Shown: in pieces, positions 23,739 to 34,787 of the stretch
Layout of the letters: each line of letters starts with the position of its first letter
Position numbering within the stretch: position 1 is the first letter of the stretch
Source of the DNA: Nonomuraea sp. NBC_00507
GTDB lineage: Bacteria > Actinomycetota > Actinomycetes > Streptosporangiales > Streptosporangiaceae
DNA: 64,000 nucleotides
Assembly: GCF_036013525.1 (NCBI RefSeq)
Contig: NZ_CP107853.1
Span: forward strand, 6,200,001 to 6,264,000
Direction of reading: 5' to 3'
Notes under the pieces: model-generated
Database searches by the model: none
Told to the model about the DNA's origin: nothing
Seen by the model: only the letters and a program-made list of their open reading frames with translations
Translations under genes and position numbers: made by a program

Positions 23739-24308
23739 GTGGAAGTCAGGTGCCCGGTGTGCTCGCGTACTGACCAGGTCGTCGCGGTCCCCGGAGCGGT
23801 CGCCGCGGGGACCACGTACAAGATCGGGCGGGTCAGGTTGCCGGGCACGCGGGAGGTCGCCGATCTGCCCACTGCCGCGACGCTGGGGGCATCCAAGCAC
23901 GTGATGAGCCGCACGCAGCTCGCGGTCTGGATGTCCTTTCCCAGCCGCCACTACACCCCGTGGGCGAGGAACCAGGGCTACATCATGTTGTGCGCGGCGG
24001 CGCTGGTGCACCTGGTCGTGTCACTGGTGATCGCGATGGGGCAGGACCCGCAGTGGGGCGAGGTCCTGCTCGCCCCGTTCTGCCTGACCGGGCTGTTCTG
24101 GGGGTTCGGGCTGCTGAACGTGCTCGGCGCGTACGGCGCGCGCAAGCGCGACAACGTCGAGGCCCCGGCCAGGGAGAAGGCCCTGGCCGTCTGGGAGGGC
24201 CTTTACTACTGCGCCCGCGACAACGTCGTCTTCGAGCCGGAGATCGGCGTCTCGTTCCACCCGAGCGAGACGCGCGACTACATCTTCGGCTTCAGGCCGG
24301 GCCGCTAG
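23739..24308 (+). CDS. Hypothetical membrane protein with N-terminal CxxC knuckle
   Basis: 189 aa, GTG start. It begins MEVRCPVCSRTDQVVAVPGAV, a likely zinc ribbon half (CPVC). A segment of about 50 residues without charge bias follows, then two membrane helices (about 78-98, IMLCAAALVHLVVSLVIAM, and about 107-130, VLLAPFCLTGLFWGFGLLNVL). The basic cytoplasmic end GAYGARKRDNVEAPAREKAL leads to a conserved-looking tail WEGLYYCARDNVVFEPEIG. I do not recognise a named family. The CxxC start plus a YYCxRD..VF.P tail resembles small actinobacterial membrane proteins of unknown role. It is convergent with the aminotransferase, 4 bp between stops. Single gene, divergent from the FAD oxidase. Confidence 0.75.
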   Translation: MEVRCPVCSRTDQVVAVPGAVAAGTTYKIGRVRLPGTREVADLPTAATLGASKHVMSRTQLAVWMSFPSRHYTPWARNQGYIMLCAAALVHLVVSLVIAMGQDPQWGEVLLAPFCLTGLFWGFGLLNVLGAYGARKRDNVEAPAREKALAVWEGLYYCARDNVVFEPEIGVSFHPSETRDYIFGFRPGR

Positions 24309-24312
24309 GCGG

Positions 24313-25518
24313 TCAGCCGCGCTCCTCGGCGACCAGGCGCACGCACACGGCCAGGCCGTTGATGGCCTGCTCGAGCTCGTCCAGGTCCGGGTAGGTCGGC
24401 GCGATCCTGATCGTGCGGTCGTCCGGGTCCTGGCCGTAGGGGTGCGTGGCGCCGGCCGGCGTCAGCGCGATGCCCGCGGCCTTGGCCCTGGCCACCACCT
24501 CGGCCGCGTGCGGCACCTCCAGGCTGATGAAGTAGCCGCCCTTGGGGCTGGTCCAGGTGGCCAGGCCGCCGAGCTGCTCGGTCAGCACCTTGTCCACCAG
24601 CTCGAACTTCGGCCCGATCAGTTCGGCGTGCCGCCGCATGTGCGCGGCCACGCCCGCGCCGTCGCGCAGGAACTCCACGTGACGCAGCTGGTTGATCTTG
24701 TCGGGGCCGATGGACTGCTTGGCGGTGTTGTGGAGGAACCACTCGGCGTTCGCCGGCGAGGAGCCGAAGAACGACACGCCGGCCCCGGCCAGCGTCACCT
24801 TGGAGGTGGAGGCGTAGACGAACACCCGGTCGGCGTTGCCGTGCTCGGCGGCCAGCGCCAGCAGGTCGGCCAGCTCGGCCGGGGTGTCGGTGAGGTGGTG
24901 CACCGCGTAGGCGTTGTCCCAGAAGATCCGGAAGTCGGGGGCGGCGGCCGGCATGGCGGCCAGCCTGCGGACCGTCTCGTCGCTGTAGACGATGCCGGAC
25001 GGGTTGCTGTACTTCGGCACGCACCACATGCCCTTGACGCTCGCGTCGGCGGCGACGAGGCGCTCGACGACGTCCATGTCGGGGCCGCCGGCGTTCATCG
25101 GCACGGGGACCATCTTGATCCCGAGCCGCTCGCAGATTGTGAAATGCCGGTCATAGCCGGGCACCGGGCAGAGGAACGTGATCTCCGGCTCCTCGATCCA
25201 GCGCCGCTCGGCACCGGGGACCTTGGACAGCAGCGCGTGGGCCACCGTGTCGTGCATGAGCGCCAGGCTGGCGTTGCCGCCCACGACGAGTTGCTCGGCG
25301 GGCACCTGGATCAGCGGCGCGAACAACGCGCGCAGCTCGGCGAGGCCCTGCAGGTTGCCGTAGTTGCGGCCATCGGTGCCGTCGGCCGCCTTGTAGGACG
25401 ACGGCAGCGTGAGCATGTCGTTGGAGAGGTCCAGCTGGCGCGGTGACGGCTTGCCTCGGGTGAGGTCGAGCGAGAGCCCCCGCTGGACGAGGGCGGCGTA
25501 GTCACGCTGAGCGGTCAC
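24313..25518 (-). CDS. Class I aminotransferase, aspartate aminotransferase subgroup Ic (PF12897-type)
   Basis: 401 aa from GTG 25518, with AAGGAG seven bases upstream. It starts [19 protein letters not shown], then [20 protein letters not shown], the N-terminal signature of the actinobacterial Aminotran_MocR group that includes the Corynebacterium aspartate aminotransferase. PLP-binding features are present: [18 protein letters not shown] for the cofactor phosphate, DNAYAVHHL for the pyridine-N Asp and Tyr, and [17 protein letters not shown] with the Schiff-base Lys. The likely reaction is aspartate/2-oxoglutarate transamination. A much longer open frame continues upstream antisense to ctaD, but the ribosome site and homology end put the start here. 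Confidence 0.9.
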   Translation of the reverse strand: MTAQRDYAALVQRGLSLDLTRGKPSPRQLDLSNDMLTLPSSYKAADGTDGRNYGNLQGLAELRALFAPLIQVPAEQLVVGGNASLALMHDTVAHALLSKVPGAERRWIEEPEITFLCPVPGYDRHFTICERLGIKMVPVPMNAGGPDMDVVERLVAADASVKGMWCVPKYSNPSGIVYSDETVRRLAAMPAAAPDFRIFWDNAYAVHHLTDTPAELADLLALAAEHGNADRVFVYASTSKVTLAGAGVSFFGSSPANAEWFLHNTAKQSIGPDKINQLRHVEFLRDGAGVAAHMRRHAELIGPKFELVDKVLTEQLGGLATWTSPKGGYFISLEVPHAAEVVARAKAAGIALTPAGATHPYGQDPDDRTIRIAPTYPDLDELEQAINGLAVCVRLVAEERG

Positions 25519-25719
25519 AGAGATCTCTCCTTGAAATCGGTCCCAGACCGCAAGGATAGAAGAACTCCGGACGCGGCACCGCCGCCGGTCTGCCTCATGC
25601 GACCAGCCGCGGGCAAAATCATCGGCCGCCAATGTCAAAGAACGACTTCCCGCGCGGCTGCGGTTGGCGTGGAATGGGTAGATCGGGGCAGGCCCAACTC
25701 CGCACTGGAGGGAGCAGCC

Positions 25720-27423
<1,704 letters not shown>

Positions 27424-27489
27424 CCTTTCCCGAAACAGATCGCGGTGCTTGTGTGGAGATGACGTTTCGCCCATCTAAGGAGATCGGCG

Positions 27490-27723
27490 ATGACAGGCAC
27501 GAAGATCCCCTTCGACCCCGAGACGGCCCCCTGTGGCAAGAAGTCCGGAGGTGAGCGCCTCGTCGACGACGACGGCTACGGCCTGCTGATCCGTGACCAG
27601 TTCTTCGACTGCGGCTGCCGCCGGATCCGCCACGAGTACCACGACGGAAGCATCCACCTGTCCGCCATCCGCCACGACGGCAAGCGGGTGAAGGACCCGA
27701 TCCAACCCGACCACGGGAGCTGA
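27490..27723 (+). CDS. Small Cys-containing protein upstream of frdA
   Basis: 77 aa with a good ribosome site (AAGGAG, 7 bases before the ATG). It starts [21 protein letters not shown], then has [20 protein letters not shown], and ends in [15 protein letters not shown]. Three cysteines (CG..., CGC) and several His could bind a metal, but there is no recognised motif. It is soluble with no signal peptide. It ends 8 bases before frdA, so it is very probably co-transcribed with the fumarate reductase operon. I do not know the family; an assembly or maturation role for the Fe-S/flavin enzyme would be speculation. Confidence 0.65.
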   Translation: MTGTKIPFDPETAPCGKKSGGERLVDDDGYGLLIRDQFFDCGCRRIRHEYHDGSIHLSAIRHDGKRVKDPIQPDHGS

Positions 27724-27731
27724 GGCATCAA

Positions 27732-29465
27732 ATGATCGACGTGCTGATCGTCGGGGGAGGCGGGGCGGGCCTGCGCGCGGCCATCGCGGTCGCCGAGTCG
27801 GACCCGTCCTTGAAGGTGGCGGTCGTGTCGAAGGTCTATCCGATGCGCAGCCACACCGTCTCCGCCGAGGGCGGCGCGGCGGGGGTGATCGGCCTCGACG
27901 ACACGCTCGACGAGCACTGCTACGACACGATCTCCGGCGGCGACTGGCTGCCCGACCAGGACGCGGTCGAGGCGTTCGTGTACGAGGCGCCGCGCGAGCT
28001 GATGCAGCTCGAGCACTGGGGCTGCCCGTGGAGCCGCGAGCCGGACGGCCGCGTGGCCGTCCGGCCGTTCGGCGGTATGAAGAAGATGCGCACCTGGTAC
28101 GCCGCCGACAAGACCGGCTTCCACCTGCTGCACACCCTGTTCCAGACGACTCTGAAATACCAGGACATCATCAGGTATGACGAGTGGTTCGTCACCCAGC
28201 TCGTCGTCGACGACGGCCGCGTGCACGGCGTCGTGGCCGTGGAGATCAGGACCGGCCGCATCGAGACCATCGCCGCCAGGACCGTCATCCTGGCCACCGG
28301 CGGCTGCGGCCGGGTCTTCCCGTTCACCACCAACGCCGCCATCAAGACCGGCGACGGCATGGCCCTGGCCTACCACGCGGGCGCGCCGCTGAAGGACATG
28401 GAGTTCGTCCAGTACCACCCGACCGGCCTGCCCTTCACCGGCATCCTCATCACCGAGGCGGCCAGGGCGGAGGGCGGCTGGCTGATCAACAAGGACGGCT
28501 ACCGCTACCTGCAGGACTACGACCTCGGCAAGCCCACGCCCACGCCGAAGCTGCGCAGCATGGAGCTCGGCCCGCGCGACCGGCTCTCCCAGGCGTTCGT
28601 GCACGAGCAGGAGAAGGGCCGCACCGTCGACACGCCGTACGGTCCAGTCGTCTACCTGGACCTGCGCCACCTCGGCGAAGGCAAGATCGACACTCGCATC
28701 CCGTTCGTGCGCGAGCTGTGCAAGAGCTACCAGAACCTCGACCCGGCGACCGACCTCATCCCGGTGCGCCCGGTCGTGCACTACATGATGGGCGGCGTCC
28801 ACACCGACATCGACGGCGCCACCCCCATCGCCGGCCTGTACGCGGCCGGTGAGACCGCCTGCGTGAGCATCAACGGCGCCAACCGGCTCGGCTCGAACTC
28901 CCTCCCCGAGTGCCTGGTCTTCGGCCGCCGCGCCGGGACCGCCGCCGCCGAGTTCGCCCGTTCCCACCGGGACGGCGAGGCGGCGGCCGTCCGCAGCCAG
29001 GGGGAGGACGAGCGGCGGCGCTTGGAGCGGGCGCGCGAGGGCAGGAGGACCGGCGAGCGGGTCGCCGACCTGCGTGAGCAGATGCAGCACACGCTGGAGG
29101 GCGCGGCCGGCATCTACCGCAACGGAGACGTGCTGGCCAAGGCCGTCGACACGCTGGCCGAGCTGCGCGAACGCGCCGAGGAGGTGTGTTTCGACGACAC
29201 CGGCGCCGCCTTCAACACCGAGCTGATCAACCTGCAGGAGCTGCACACCATGCTGGACGTCGCGCAGACGATCGTGGCCTGTGCGCTGAACAGGCAGGAG
29301 TCACGCGGCGCGCACCAGCGCACCGACTTCGCCTCCAGGGACGACGCCGCCTACCTGGCGCACTCGCTGGTGCACCGCGCCCCCGACGGCACCCCGTCAG
29401 TGACCCTGCTTCCCGTAACGATCACCCGCTGGCCGCCGGGAGAAAGGGTCTATGGCCGTGACTGA
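27732..29465 (+). CDS. frdA: Fumarate reductase/succinate dehydrogenase flavoprotein subunit
   Basis: 577 aa. The FAD fold is [20 protein letters not shown]. The covalent-flavin His lies in [19 protein letters not shown], as in E. coli FrdA. The capping domain and active site include [24 protein letters not shown] and the catalytic-Arg region. The conserved [16 protein letters not shown] is followed by [32 protein letters not shown], and the helical C-domain has [13 protein letters not shown]. It interconverts fumarate and succinate on the cytoplasmic face. The overall match is to FrdA of the FrdABCD complex, consistent with the FrdB/C/D partners that follow. Overlaps frdB by 14 bases. Confidence 0.95.
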   Translation: MIDVLIVGGGGAGLRAAIAVAESDPSLKVAVVSKVYPMRSHTVSAEGGAAGVIGLDDTLDEHCYDTISGGDWLPDQDAVEAFVYEAPRELMQLEHWGCPWSREPDGRVAVRPFGGMKKMRTWYAADKTGFHLLHTLFQTTLKYQDIIRYDEWFVTQLVVDDGRVHGVVAVEIRTGRIETIAARTVILATGGCGRVFPFTTNAAIKTGDGMALAYHAGAPLKDMEFVQYHPTGLPFTGILITEAARAEGGWLINKDGYRYLQDYDLGKPTPTPKLRSMELGPRDRLSQAFVHEQEKGRTVDTPYGPVVYLDLRHLGEGKIDTRIPFVRELCKSYQNLDPATDLIPVRPVVHYMMGGVHTDIDGATPIAGLYAAGETACVSINGANRLGSNSLPECLVFGRRAGTAAAEFARSHRDGEAAAVRSQGEDERRRLERAREGRRTGERVADLREQMQHTLEGAAGIYRNGDVLAKAVDTLAELRERAEEVCFDDTGAAFNTELINLQELHTMLDVAQTIVACALNRQESRGAHQRTDFASRDDAAYLAHSLVHRAPDGTPSVTLLPVTITRWPPGERVYGRD

Positions 29466-30216
29466 GACGAAGGAAGCGATCGAGCGGACGGCGTCGAAGA
29501 CCATCCGGCTGGAGGTCACGCGCTATCGGCCGGGCGAGGACGACGCGCCGTCCTTCGAGGCCTACGACGTGCCGCTCATGGAGGACTGGGCCGTGCTCGA
29601 CGGGCTCAACTACGTCAAGGACCACCTCGACGGCAGCCTGACCTACCGCTGGTCGTGCCGGATGGGCGTGTGCGGCTCCTGCGGCATGAACGTCAACGGC
29701 GAGCCCCGCCTGACCTGCGGCACCTTCCTGTCGGAGTTCGGCGACGGGCCGGTGCGGATCGAACCGCTCAAGGGCTTCCCGGTGATCAAGGACCTGGTCG
29801 TGGACATCGACGACTTCCTGGCCAAGCTGTCGTCCGTGCGGCCCTGGCTGGTCAGAGAGGGCGAGGAGCTGCCGCTGAGCACCGAGTACGCCCAGACGCC
29901 CGCGCAGCTGGAGGCGTACAAGCAGTACAGCATGTGCATCAACTGCCTGCTGTGTTACTCGGCCTGCCCGGTCTACGTGCTCGACCCCGACTTCCTCGGC
30001 CCGGCCGCCATCGCCCTCGCCCAGCGCTACAACCTGGACTCGCGGGACATGGACGACCGGTTCGACGTGCTCAATCTGGACGACGCGGTGTGGGGGTGCA
30101 CGTTCGTCGGCGAGTGCACCCGGGTCTGCCCCAAGCACGTCGACCCGGCCGAGGCCATCCAGCGTTACAAGCTGACCGCCGCCATGCGCTCGGTGCTGCC
30201 CTGGAGCAGACGATGA
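29452..30216 (+). CDS. frdB: Fumarate reductase iron-sulfur subunit
   Basis: 254 aa. The N-terminal plant-type ferredoxin domain has the [2Fe-2S] ligands in [20 protein letters not shown] plus TC. The C-terminal bacterial ferredoxin domain has [14 protein letters not shown] for [4Fe-4S] and [17 protein letters not shown] for the remaining clusters. The segment after the second motif ([19 protein letters not shown]) matches the E. coli FrdB sequence type almost word for word, favouring fumarate reductase over housekeeping SdhB. It carries electrons between FrdA and membrane menaquinol. The ATG at 29452 sits within the frdA 3' end; GAAAGG precedes it. Overlaps frdC by 4 bases. Confidence 0.95.
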   Translation: MAVTETKEAIERTASKTIRLEVTRYRPGEDDAPSFEAYDVPLMEDWAVLDGLNYVKDHLDGSLTYRWSCRMGVCGSCGMNVNGEPRLTCGTFLSEFGDGPVRIEPLKGFPVIKDLVVDIDDFLAKLSSVRPWLVREGEELPLSTEYAQTPAQLEAYKQYSMCINCLLCYSACPVYVLDPDFLGPAAIALAQRYNLDSRDMDDRFDVLNLDDAVWGCTFVGECTRVCPKHVDPAEAIQRYKLTAAMRSVLPWSRR

Positions 30217-30596
30217 CGACCGCCTACCGGCCGCGCCGCGACAACCTGTGGTTCGCCCGCACCCGCAACTACACGATCTTCGTCCTGCGCGAGCTGACCA
30301 GCGTCTTCGTGGCCTGGTCGATCGTCTTCCTGCTGATGTTCCTCGACGCCGTCGTCGGCGGGAGCCTGCCGGAGTTCATCGCGCTGGCCGGGCAGCCGTG
30401 GATGATCGCGATCAACGTGGTCGCCCTCGCCGCCACCTGCTTCCACGCCATCACGTTCCTCAACCTCGCGCCCAAGGCCACCGTCGTCCGCCTGGACGGC
30501 TGGCGGGTGCCCGCCTGGATGATCCAGGGCGGCAACCATTCGCTCTGGTTGCTGGTCTCCGCGGTGATCGCCTACTTCGTGCTGAGGTCGCCATGA
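30213..30596 (+). CDS. frdC: Fumarate reductase membrane anchor subunit C
   Basis: 127 aa. Three hydrophobic helices are seen (about 30-50 [20 protein letters not shown], 62-82 [20 protein letters not shown], 105-124). The TMD2/loop with [25 protein letters not shown] mirrors E. coli FrdC (HTKTWFELAPKA). There are no conserved heme-b His pairs of the SdhC type, as expected for heme-free D-type Frd. With FrdD it anchors FrdAB and holds the menaquinone site. ATGA overlap with frdB, and ATGA overlap with frdD downstream. Confidence 0.92.
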   Translation: MTTAYRPRRDNLWFARTRNYTIFVLRELTSVFVAWSIVFLLMFLDAVVGGSLPEFIALAGQPWMIAINVVALAATCFHAITFLNLAPKATVVRLDGWRVPAWMIQGGNHSLWLLVSAVIAYFVLRSP

Positions 30597-30934
30597 AGCG
30601 CACGCTGGAGCCGTACCTGTGGTTGTTGTTCAGCGGCGGGGGAGTGGTGGCGGCGCTGGTGCTGCCGGTGCTCGTGCTGCTGTTCGGGGTACTCATGCCG
30701 CTCGGCGTGCTGGACTGGCCCGCTGCCGAGGACCTGCGCGCGCTGGCCGGCCACGTGCTGGTGCGGCTCGCGCTGCTCGTGGTCGTCGTGCTGTGCCTGT
30801 TCCACGCGGCGCACCGGATCAGGTTCACCAGCGAAGAGCTGCTCGGGATCGCCAGGTTCGATCTGGTGATCGCGGTGATCTGCTATGGCGGCGCGGTCGC
30901 GGGCGGAGTGGTGGCCGCCCGTTTGATGTTCTGA
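30593..30934 (+). CDS. frdD: Fumarate reductase membrane anchor subunit D
   Basis: 113 aa. It has three membrane helices and the FrdD layout. The N-terminal EPYLWLLFSGGGVVAALVLP corresponds to E. coli PVFWGLFGAGG, the loop PVLVLLFGVLMPLGVLDWP follows, and helix 2 has LCLFHAAHRIRFTSEELLG (E. coli LHRMHHAMHDL). It completes frdABCD. After the stop there is no obvious terminator before the protease promoter region at 30935-31056. That gap contains an ACGTT-N5-AACGT inverted repeat of unknown meaning. Confidence 0.92.
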   Translation: MKRTLEPYLWLLFSGGGVVAALVLPVLVLLFGVLMPLGVLDWPAAEDLRALAGHVLVRLALLVVVVLCLFHAAHRIRFTSEELLGIARFDLVIAVICYGGAVAGGVVAARLMF

Positions 30935-31056
30935 ATGTCGTAGTTTGATCACGTTTCAACAACGTACTTTACGATCGGTTGATTGACGCTCTAACGTCCG
31001 GCATTGCACACCCCTATGGCCATGCGCCCGGCGATCCCGGGCAGAGAGGGTTCCTG

Positions 31057-33801
31057 GTGCCCAGTACGAAGCGCTTATTAGCAGCCTTCCCGGCGGTCGC
31101 CCTTCTCGGCGCCGCCCTGTCCGTGCCCAGCGCTCAAGCGGCGTCCGTCGCCCATTACGAGCCCGCGGCCTCGGACTTCTACATCAACTACGCGCCGCCC
31201 ACGGTCGGAAAGGACCCGGAGGAGCCGCGTCTGACCGATGTGAGCGCACGCTCGCTCACTCCGGCGCAGAAGTTCGACAGGAAGTTCTCCAACGGGAATC
31301 CGGCCTCCGGCCGCATTCTTGCCGCGCGGGAGAACGAGGCCATCAGGACCGGCCGCAATCCGGCTGAATGGATATTCAAAAACTCCAAGCAGACCCGCAC
31401 CGCCAAGCTCCTGACCCTGCTGGTCGAATTCAATGAGCAGGCCGGCGACGACTTCTCCGGCTTCAACCGGCTGCGCACGGTCAACAGCGGACCGGACGAC
31501 TGCCTGGTCGAGCCGCCGGGCACGCTCAAGAACGGCCCCCTGCACAACAACATCCCGGACCCGGCAACGCTCCCGCACAAGGACAACAACTCCTTCTGGG
31601 TCAAGGACTTCAGCCCTGAGCACTTCAACAAGATGCTCTACACCGACAGGGGCATCACCGAGCGCGTCCGCCCCGACCTGAAGGACCCGCGCGACGGCAG
31701 GCCCGGCATCGACATCTCCGGCTTCACGATGAAGAAGATGTACGAGGAGATGTCGAAGGGCGCCTACTCCGTCACCGGCTCCGCGGTCGGCTGGATCAAG
31801 GTCCCGCACTCCGAGGCCTGGTACGGCGCCGCGGCCTGCGGCGGCGCACCCCAGGACATGTCCGGCCACCCGGACAACCCGCTCGGCGCCCAGCAACTGG
31901 CCATCGACTCGGTGACCACCCTCGCCCAGACCCAGCCGGACTTCCCGTGGGCCGACTACGACGTCGAGGACATCTCCGACGCCGACGGCGACGGCAACCA
32001 CCAGGAGCCCGACGGCGTCATCGACCACCTGGTGCTGGTGCACGCAGGAAAGGACAAGTCCTCCGACGGCGGCGCCGAGGGCACCTACGCCATCTGGGCC
32101 CACTCCAGCGCGGTCGCCGGCGGCTACAAGGTCCCCGGTACCGACAAGAAGATCTCCAACTACATCGTGCAGCCGGAGGACTCCGGCGTCGGCGTCTTCG
32201 CCCACGAGTACGGCCACGACCTGGGCCTGCCCGACCTGTACGACACCTCAGGCCAGGCCAGCTCGGCGGTGGACTTCTGGGACCTGATGTCCAGCGGCTC
32301 CCACTCCGGCCCGATCTTCCAGTCCATGCCGACCCACATGGGCCTGTGGGACAAGTGGGTGCTCGGCTGGGCGAACCCGACCACGCTCAACCCCGGCGAC
32401 GCGGCCAAAGTCGTCACGGTCGGCCAGTCCTCGCGCACGCCCAAGCTCACCGCCGACGGCGTCCGGGTGAACCTGGCCTCCACACCGCAGAAGATGATCG
32501 ACGTCCGCAGCGGCTCGAACGCCTGGTGGACCGGACTCGACCAGGATTGGGCGAACCTCACGCTGACCCGTGACCTGCCCGTGCCCGCCGGGACCGATCT
32601 CAGGTTCTGGATGTGGAACAACTACGTGATCGAGCAGGACTGGGACTTCGGCTTCGTCGAGGTCTCCACCGACGGCGGCGAGACGTGGGCCCAGCAGAAG
32701 GTCTACGACGAGGCCGGCGCCGAGGTCAGCACGCCTGACGACTACCCGGACCCGAACAAGAACCTCAAGTCCTTCGGCAACAAGAAGTACGGACTCACCG
32801 GGGACAGCGGCGGCTGGCGCCACGACTACGTGAACCTGACGCCGTTCGCCGGCCAGACGATCAAGCTGCGGCTGACGTTCAACACCGACGCCGCTTTCCA
32901 GGAGCGTGGCTGGCACGCCGACGACTTCCAGCTCACCAACGGCGGCACCGCCGTGTGGAGCGACGACGTCGAAGGCGGCGACAACGCGTGGAAGCCCGTC
33001 GGCGGCACGTTCACCAACACCAGCGGCCAGGGCTGGACGCGCAACAACGGCGAGCGCGAGATCTCCCGGTTCTACCTGGCCGAGTGGCGTAACTTCGACG
33101 GCTTCGACAAGGGCCTGCAGCACACCTACGACACCGACTACCTCCGCGACGGGGCGTGGAAGGTGCAGAAGCTGAAGTACAACGCGCCGGGCCTGCTGGT
33201 GTGGTACCGCGACTCCACGTTCGTCAACAACAACCTCCTCAGCACCCTGCGGCTCCCGCCGAGCGTCGGGCCCAAGGGCAGCCTGCTGGTCGTGGACTCG
33301 CACTACGAGCCGCTGCGCCGCACCGGGACCGCGGCCGAGAAGGACCCGACGGCCAACAAGAACCTCCAGGGTCGGGTGCAGACGTCCAACGCCGCGTTCG
33401 GGTTCGGCAAGACGTACCCGTTCAAGGAGTGCCTGGAGGCGCCGGACGAGCCGTTCAGCGAGTACTGCACGGACTTCCCCGCGCAGAAGGGCGTCTCGCA
33501 CTTCACCGACGCCAAGACCTGGTACCCGGGCATCGAGGTGCTCAACGGCGCGCTCGCCTTCCGGGACTTCGACGCCTCGGTGGTCGTGCCGTCCAAGGGC
33601 GACCAGACGTACACCACGCGCGTGGTGCACGCCGACGGCACGCCCGCCACGGAGCTGTACGGCCAGGTGGCGGCGGGCTCCGTGCTCGGTACCGGCAACC
33701 CCGGTGACGAGAGCAAGGCGCTCGGCGTGCAGTTCAAGCTGATCTCCCCGCTGCCGGGCAACCTGGGTGCGATTGTTCAGGTAGTCCCGCCCAAGAAGTA
33801 A
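31057..33801 (+). CDS. Secreted immune-inhibitor-A-like metalloprotease, peptidase family M6
   Basis: 914 aa from the GTG with GAGAGGG six bases upstream; an earlier in-frame start adds only low-complexity residues. A signal peptide (VPSTKRLLAAFPAVALLGAA, cleavage after SAQA) is followed by a propeptide-like stretch ending near QTRTAKLLTLLVEFNEQ. The M6 catalytic domain carries the zinc motif HEYGHDLGLPDLYD near residue 385. The C-terminal half has two beta-rich domains (NLTLTRDLPVPAGTDLRFWMW and a second copy of the NGGTAVWSDDVEGGDNAW type), matching InhA architecture. It is an extracellular protease, probably calcium-stabilised (DADGDGNHQEPDG loop). It has its own terminator; no operon partner. 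Confidence 0.92.
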   Translation: MPSTKRLLAAFPAVALLGAALSVPSAQAASVAHYEPAASDFYINYAPPTVGKDPEEPRLTDVSARSLTPAQKFDRKFSNGNPASGRILAARENEAIRTGRNPAEWIFKNSKQTRTAKLLTLLVEFNEQAGDDFSGFNRLRTVNSGPDDCLVEPPGTLKNGPLHNNIPDPATLPHKDNNSFWVKDFSPEHFNKMLYTDRGITERVRPDLKDPRDGRPGIDISGFTMKKMYEEMSKGAYSVTGSAVGWIKVPHSEAWYGAAACGGAPQDMSGHPDNPLGAQQLAIDSVTTLAQTQPDFPWADYDVEDISDADGDGNHQEPDGVIDHLVLVHAGKDKSSDGGAEGTYAIWAHSSAVAGGYKVPGTDKKISNYIVQPEDSGVGVFAHEYGHDLGLPDLYDTSGQASSAVDFWDLMSSGSHSGPIFQSMPTHMGLWDKWVLGWANPTTLNPGDAAKVVTVGQSSRTPKLTADGVRVNLASTPQKMIDVRSGSNAWWTGLDQDWANLTLTRDLPVPAGTDLRFWMWNNYVIEQDWDFGFVEVSTDGGETWAQQKVYDEAGAEVSTPDDYPDPNKNLKSFGNKKYGLTGDSGGWRHDYVNLTPFAGQTIKLRLTFNTDAAFQERGWHADDFQLTNGGTAVWSDDVEGGDNAWKPVGGTFTNTSGQGWTRNNGEREISRFYLAEWRNFDGFDKGLQHTYDTDYLRDGAWKVQKLKYNAPGLLVWYRDSTFVNNNLLSTLRLPPSVGPKGSLLVVDSHYEPLRRTGTAAEKDPTANKNLQGRVQTSNAAFGFGKTYPFKECLEAPDEPFSEYCTDFPAQKGVSHFTDAKTWYPGIEVLNGALAFRDFDASVVVPSKGDQTYTTRVVHADGTPATELYGQVAAGSVLGTGNPGDESKALGVQFKLISPLPGNLGAIVQVVPPKK

Positions 33802-33804
33802 ATT

Positions 33805-33838
33805 CGTAGGGCCGCCGAGGTACCCCGGCGGCCCTACG
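33805..33838 (+). terminator. Hairpin terminator of the M6 protease gene
   Basis: A 13-bp perfect stem (33805-33817 with 33826-33838, loop AGGTACCC) starts 4 bases after the stop. Its right arm overlaps the -10 element (33835-33840) of the next gene, an unusually tight arrangement. Confidence 0.75.
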
Positions 33839-33848
33839 ATTGATGACC

Positions 33849-34787
33849 ATGAGCGAACTGCGCACCAAGACCGAGCACACCGAGGCGATCCTGAGGGATC
33901 GCCGGGTGGCCGTGGTGGTGAACACTCGCTCGCGCCGGGGCCGCCGCCACTACTTCGAGGTGATCGAGCAGATCCACAACCTCGGGTTCGAGCCGCTGGC
34001 CGAGCTGTCGGTCTACAACCCCAAGCGGCTGCGCGACCTGCTCGACACCGCCCTGGCGACCAAGCCGGACCTGCTCATCGTGGGCGGCGGCGACGGCACG
34101 CTCTCCTCGGCGGTGCGCCACGTGGCGCACCGCGACGTGGCGCTGGGCGTGCTGCCGCTCGGCACCACCAACAACTTCGCCCGCAGCCTCGGCCTGCCGC
34201 TCGACCTGGCCGGGGCGATCAAGGTGTTCGCCACCGGCAAGGTGGCCGACATCGACCTGGGCATGGCCGGCGACCGGGAGTTCGCCAACCTGGCCAGCTT
34301 CGGGGTGTCGGTGGAGGTGGCGGGCAAGGTCAAGCCGTGGCTCAAGCGCATCGTGGGCCGGCCCGCCTACCCGCTGACGGCGCTGACGATCCTGCCCAAC
34401 CACAAGCCGTTCCGGGCCTACATCACGGTCGAGGGGCAGCGCCACGAGCTGCTCACCCACCAGCTCAACATCGCCAACGGCCGCTTCCACGGCGGCTGGC
34501 AGGTGGCCAAGGACATCAGCATCGACAACGGCCTGCTGGTGGCCTACCAGCTCGGCTCCGGCAAGAAGCTGCGGCTGCTCGGCGAGACCCTGCTCAGGGC
34601 GACCACCGGCCGCTGGCGCAGCCTCGCGGGCGGGCCGTTCGTGGTCGGGCGGGAGATGTATCTGGAGACCGACCCGCCGATGGCCGCCGACGTGGACGGC
34701 GAGGTGCGGCTGCGCACCCCGATCAGGCTCCGCGTGGTGCCCAACGGCGTGCGTGTCATGGTGCCCGCCTCGTTTGAGGATCGCTAA
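33849..34787 (+). CDS. Diacylglycerol/lipid kinase family protein (YegS/DagK type)
   Basis: 312 aa. The DAGK catalytic domain starts RRVAVVVNTRSRRGRRHYFEV and has the nucleotide-binding LLIVGGGDGTLSSAVRHV and LGVLPLGTTNNFARSLGLP. The C-terminal beta domain has the ITVEGQRHELLTHQLNIANGRFHGG motif. It phosphorylates a lipid alcohol (diacylglycerol or another membrane lipid) with ATP; the lipid is unknown. The start at 33849 is preferred over 33843 because TACGAT lies 8 bases upstream and no Shine-Dalgarno exists; the two starts differ by two residues. Convergent with the SWIM gene, with stops overlapping by 4 bases. Confidence 0.9.
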   Translation: MSELRTKTEHTEAILRDRRVAVVVNTRSRRGRRHYFEVIEQIHNLGFEPLAELSVYNPKRLRDLLDTALATKPDLLIVGGGDGTLSSAVRHVAHRDVALGVLPLGTTNNFARSLGLPLDLAGAIKVFATGKVADIDLGMAGDREFANLASFGVSVEVAGKVKPWLKRIVGRPAYPLTALTILPNHKPFRAYITVEGQRHELLTHQLNIANGRFHGGWQVAKDISIDNGLLVAYQLGSGKKLRLLGETLLRATTGRWRSLAGGPFVVGREMYLETDPPMAADVDGEVRLRTPIRLRVVPNGVRVMVPASFEDR

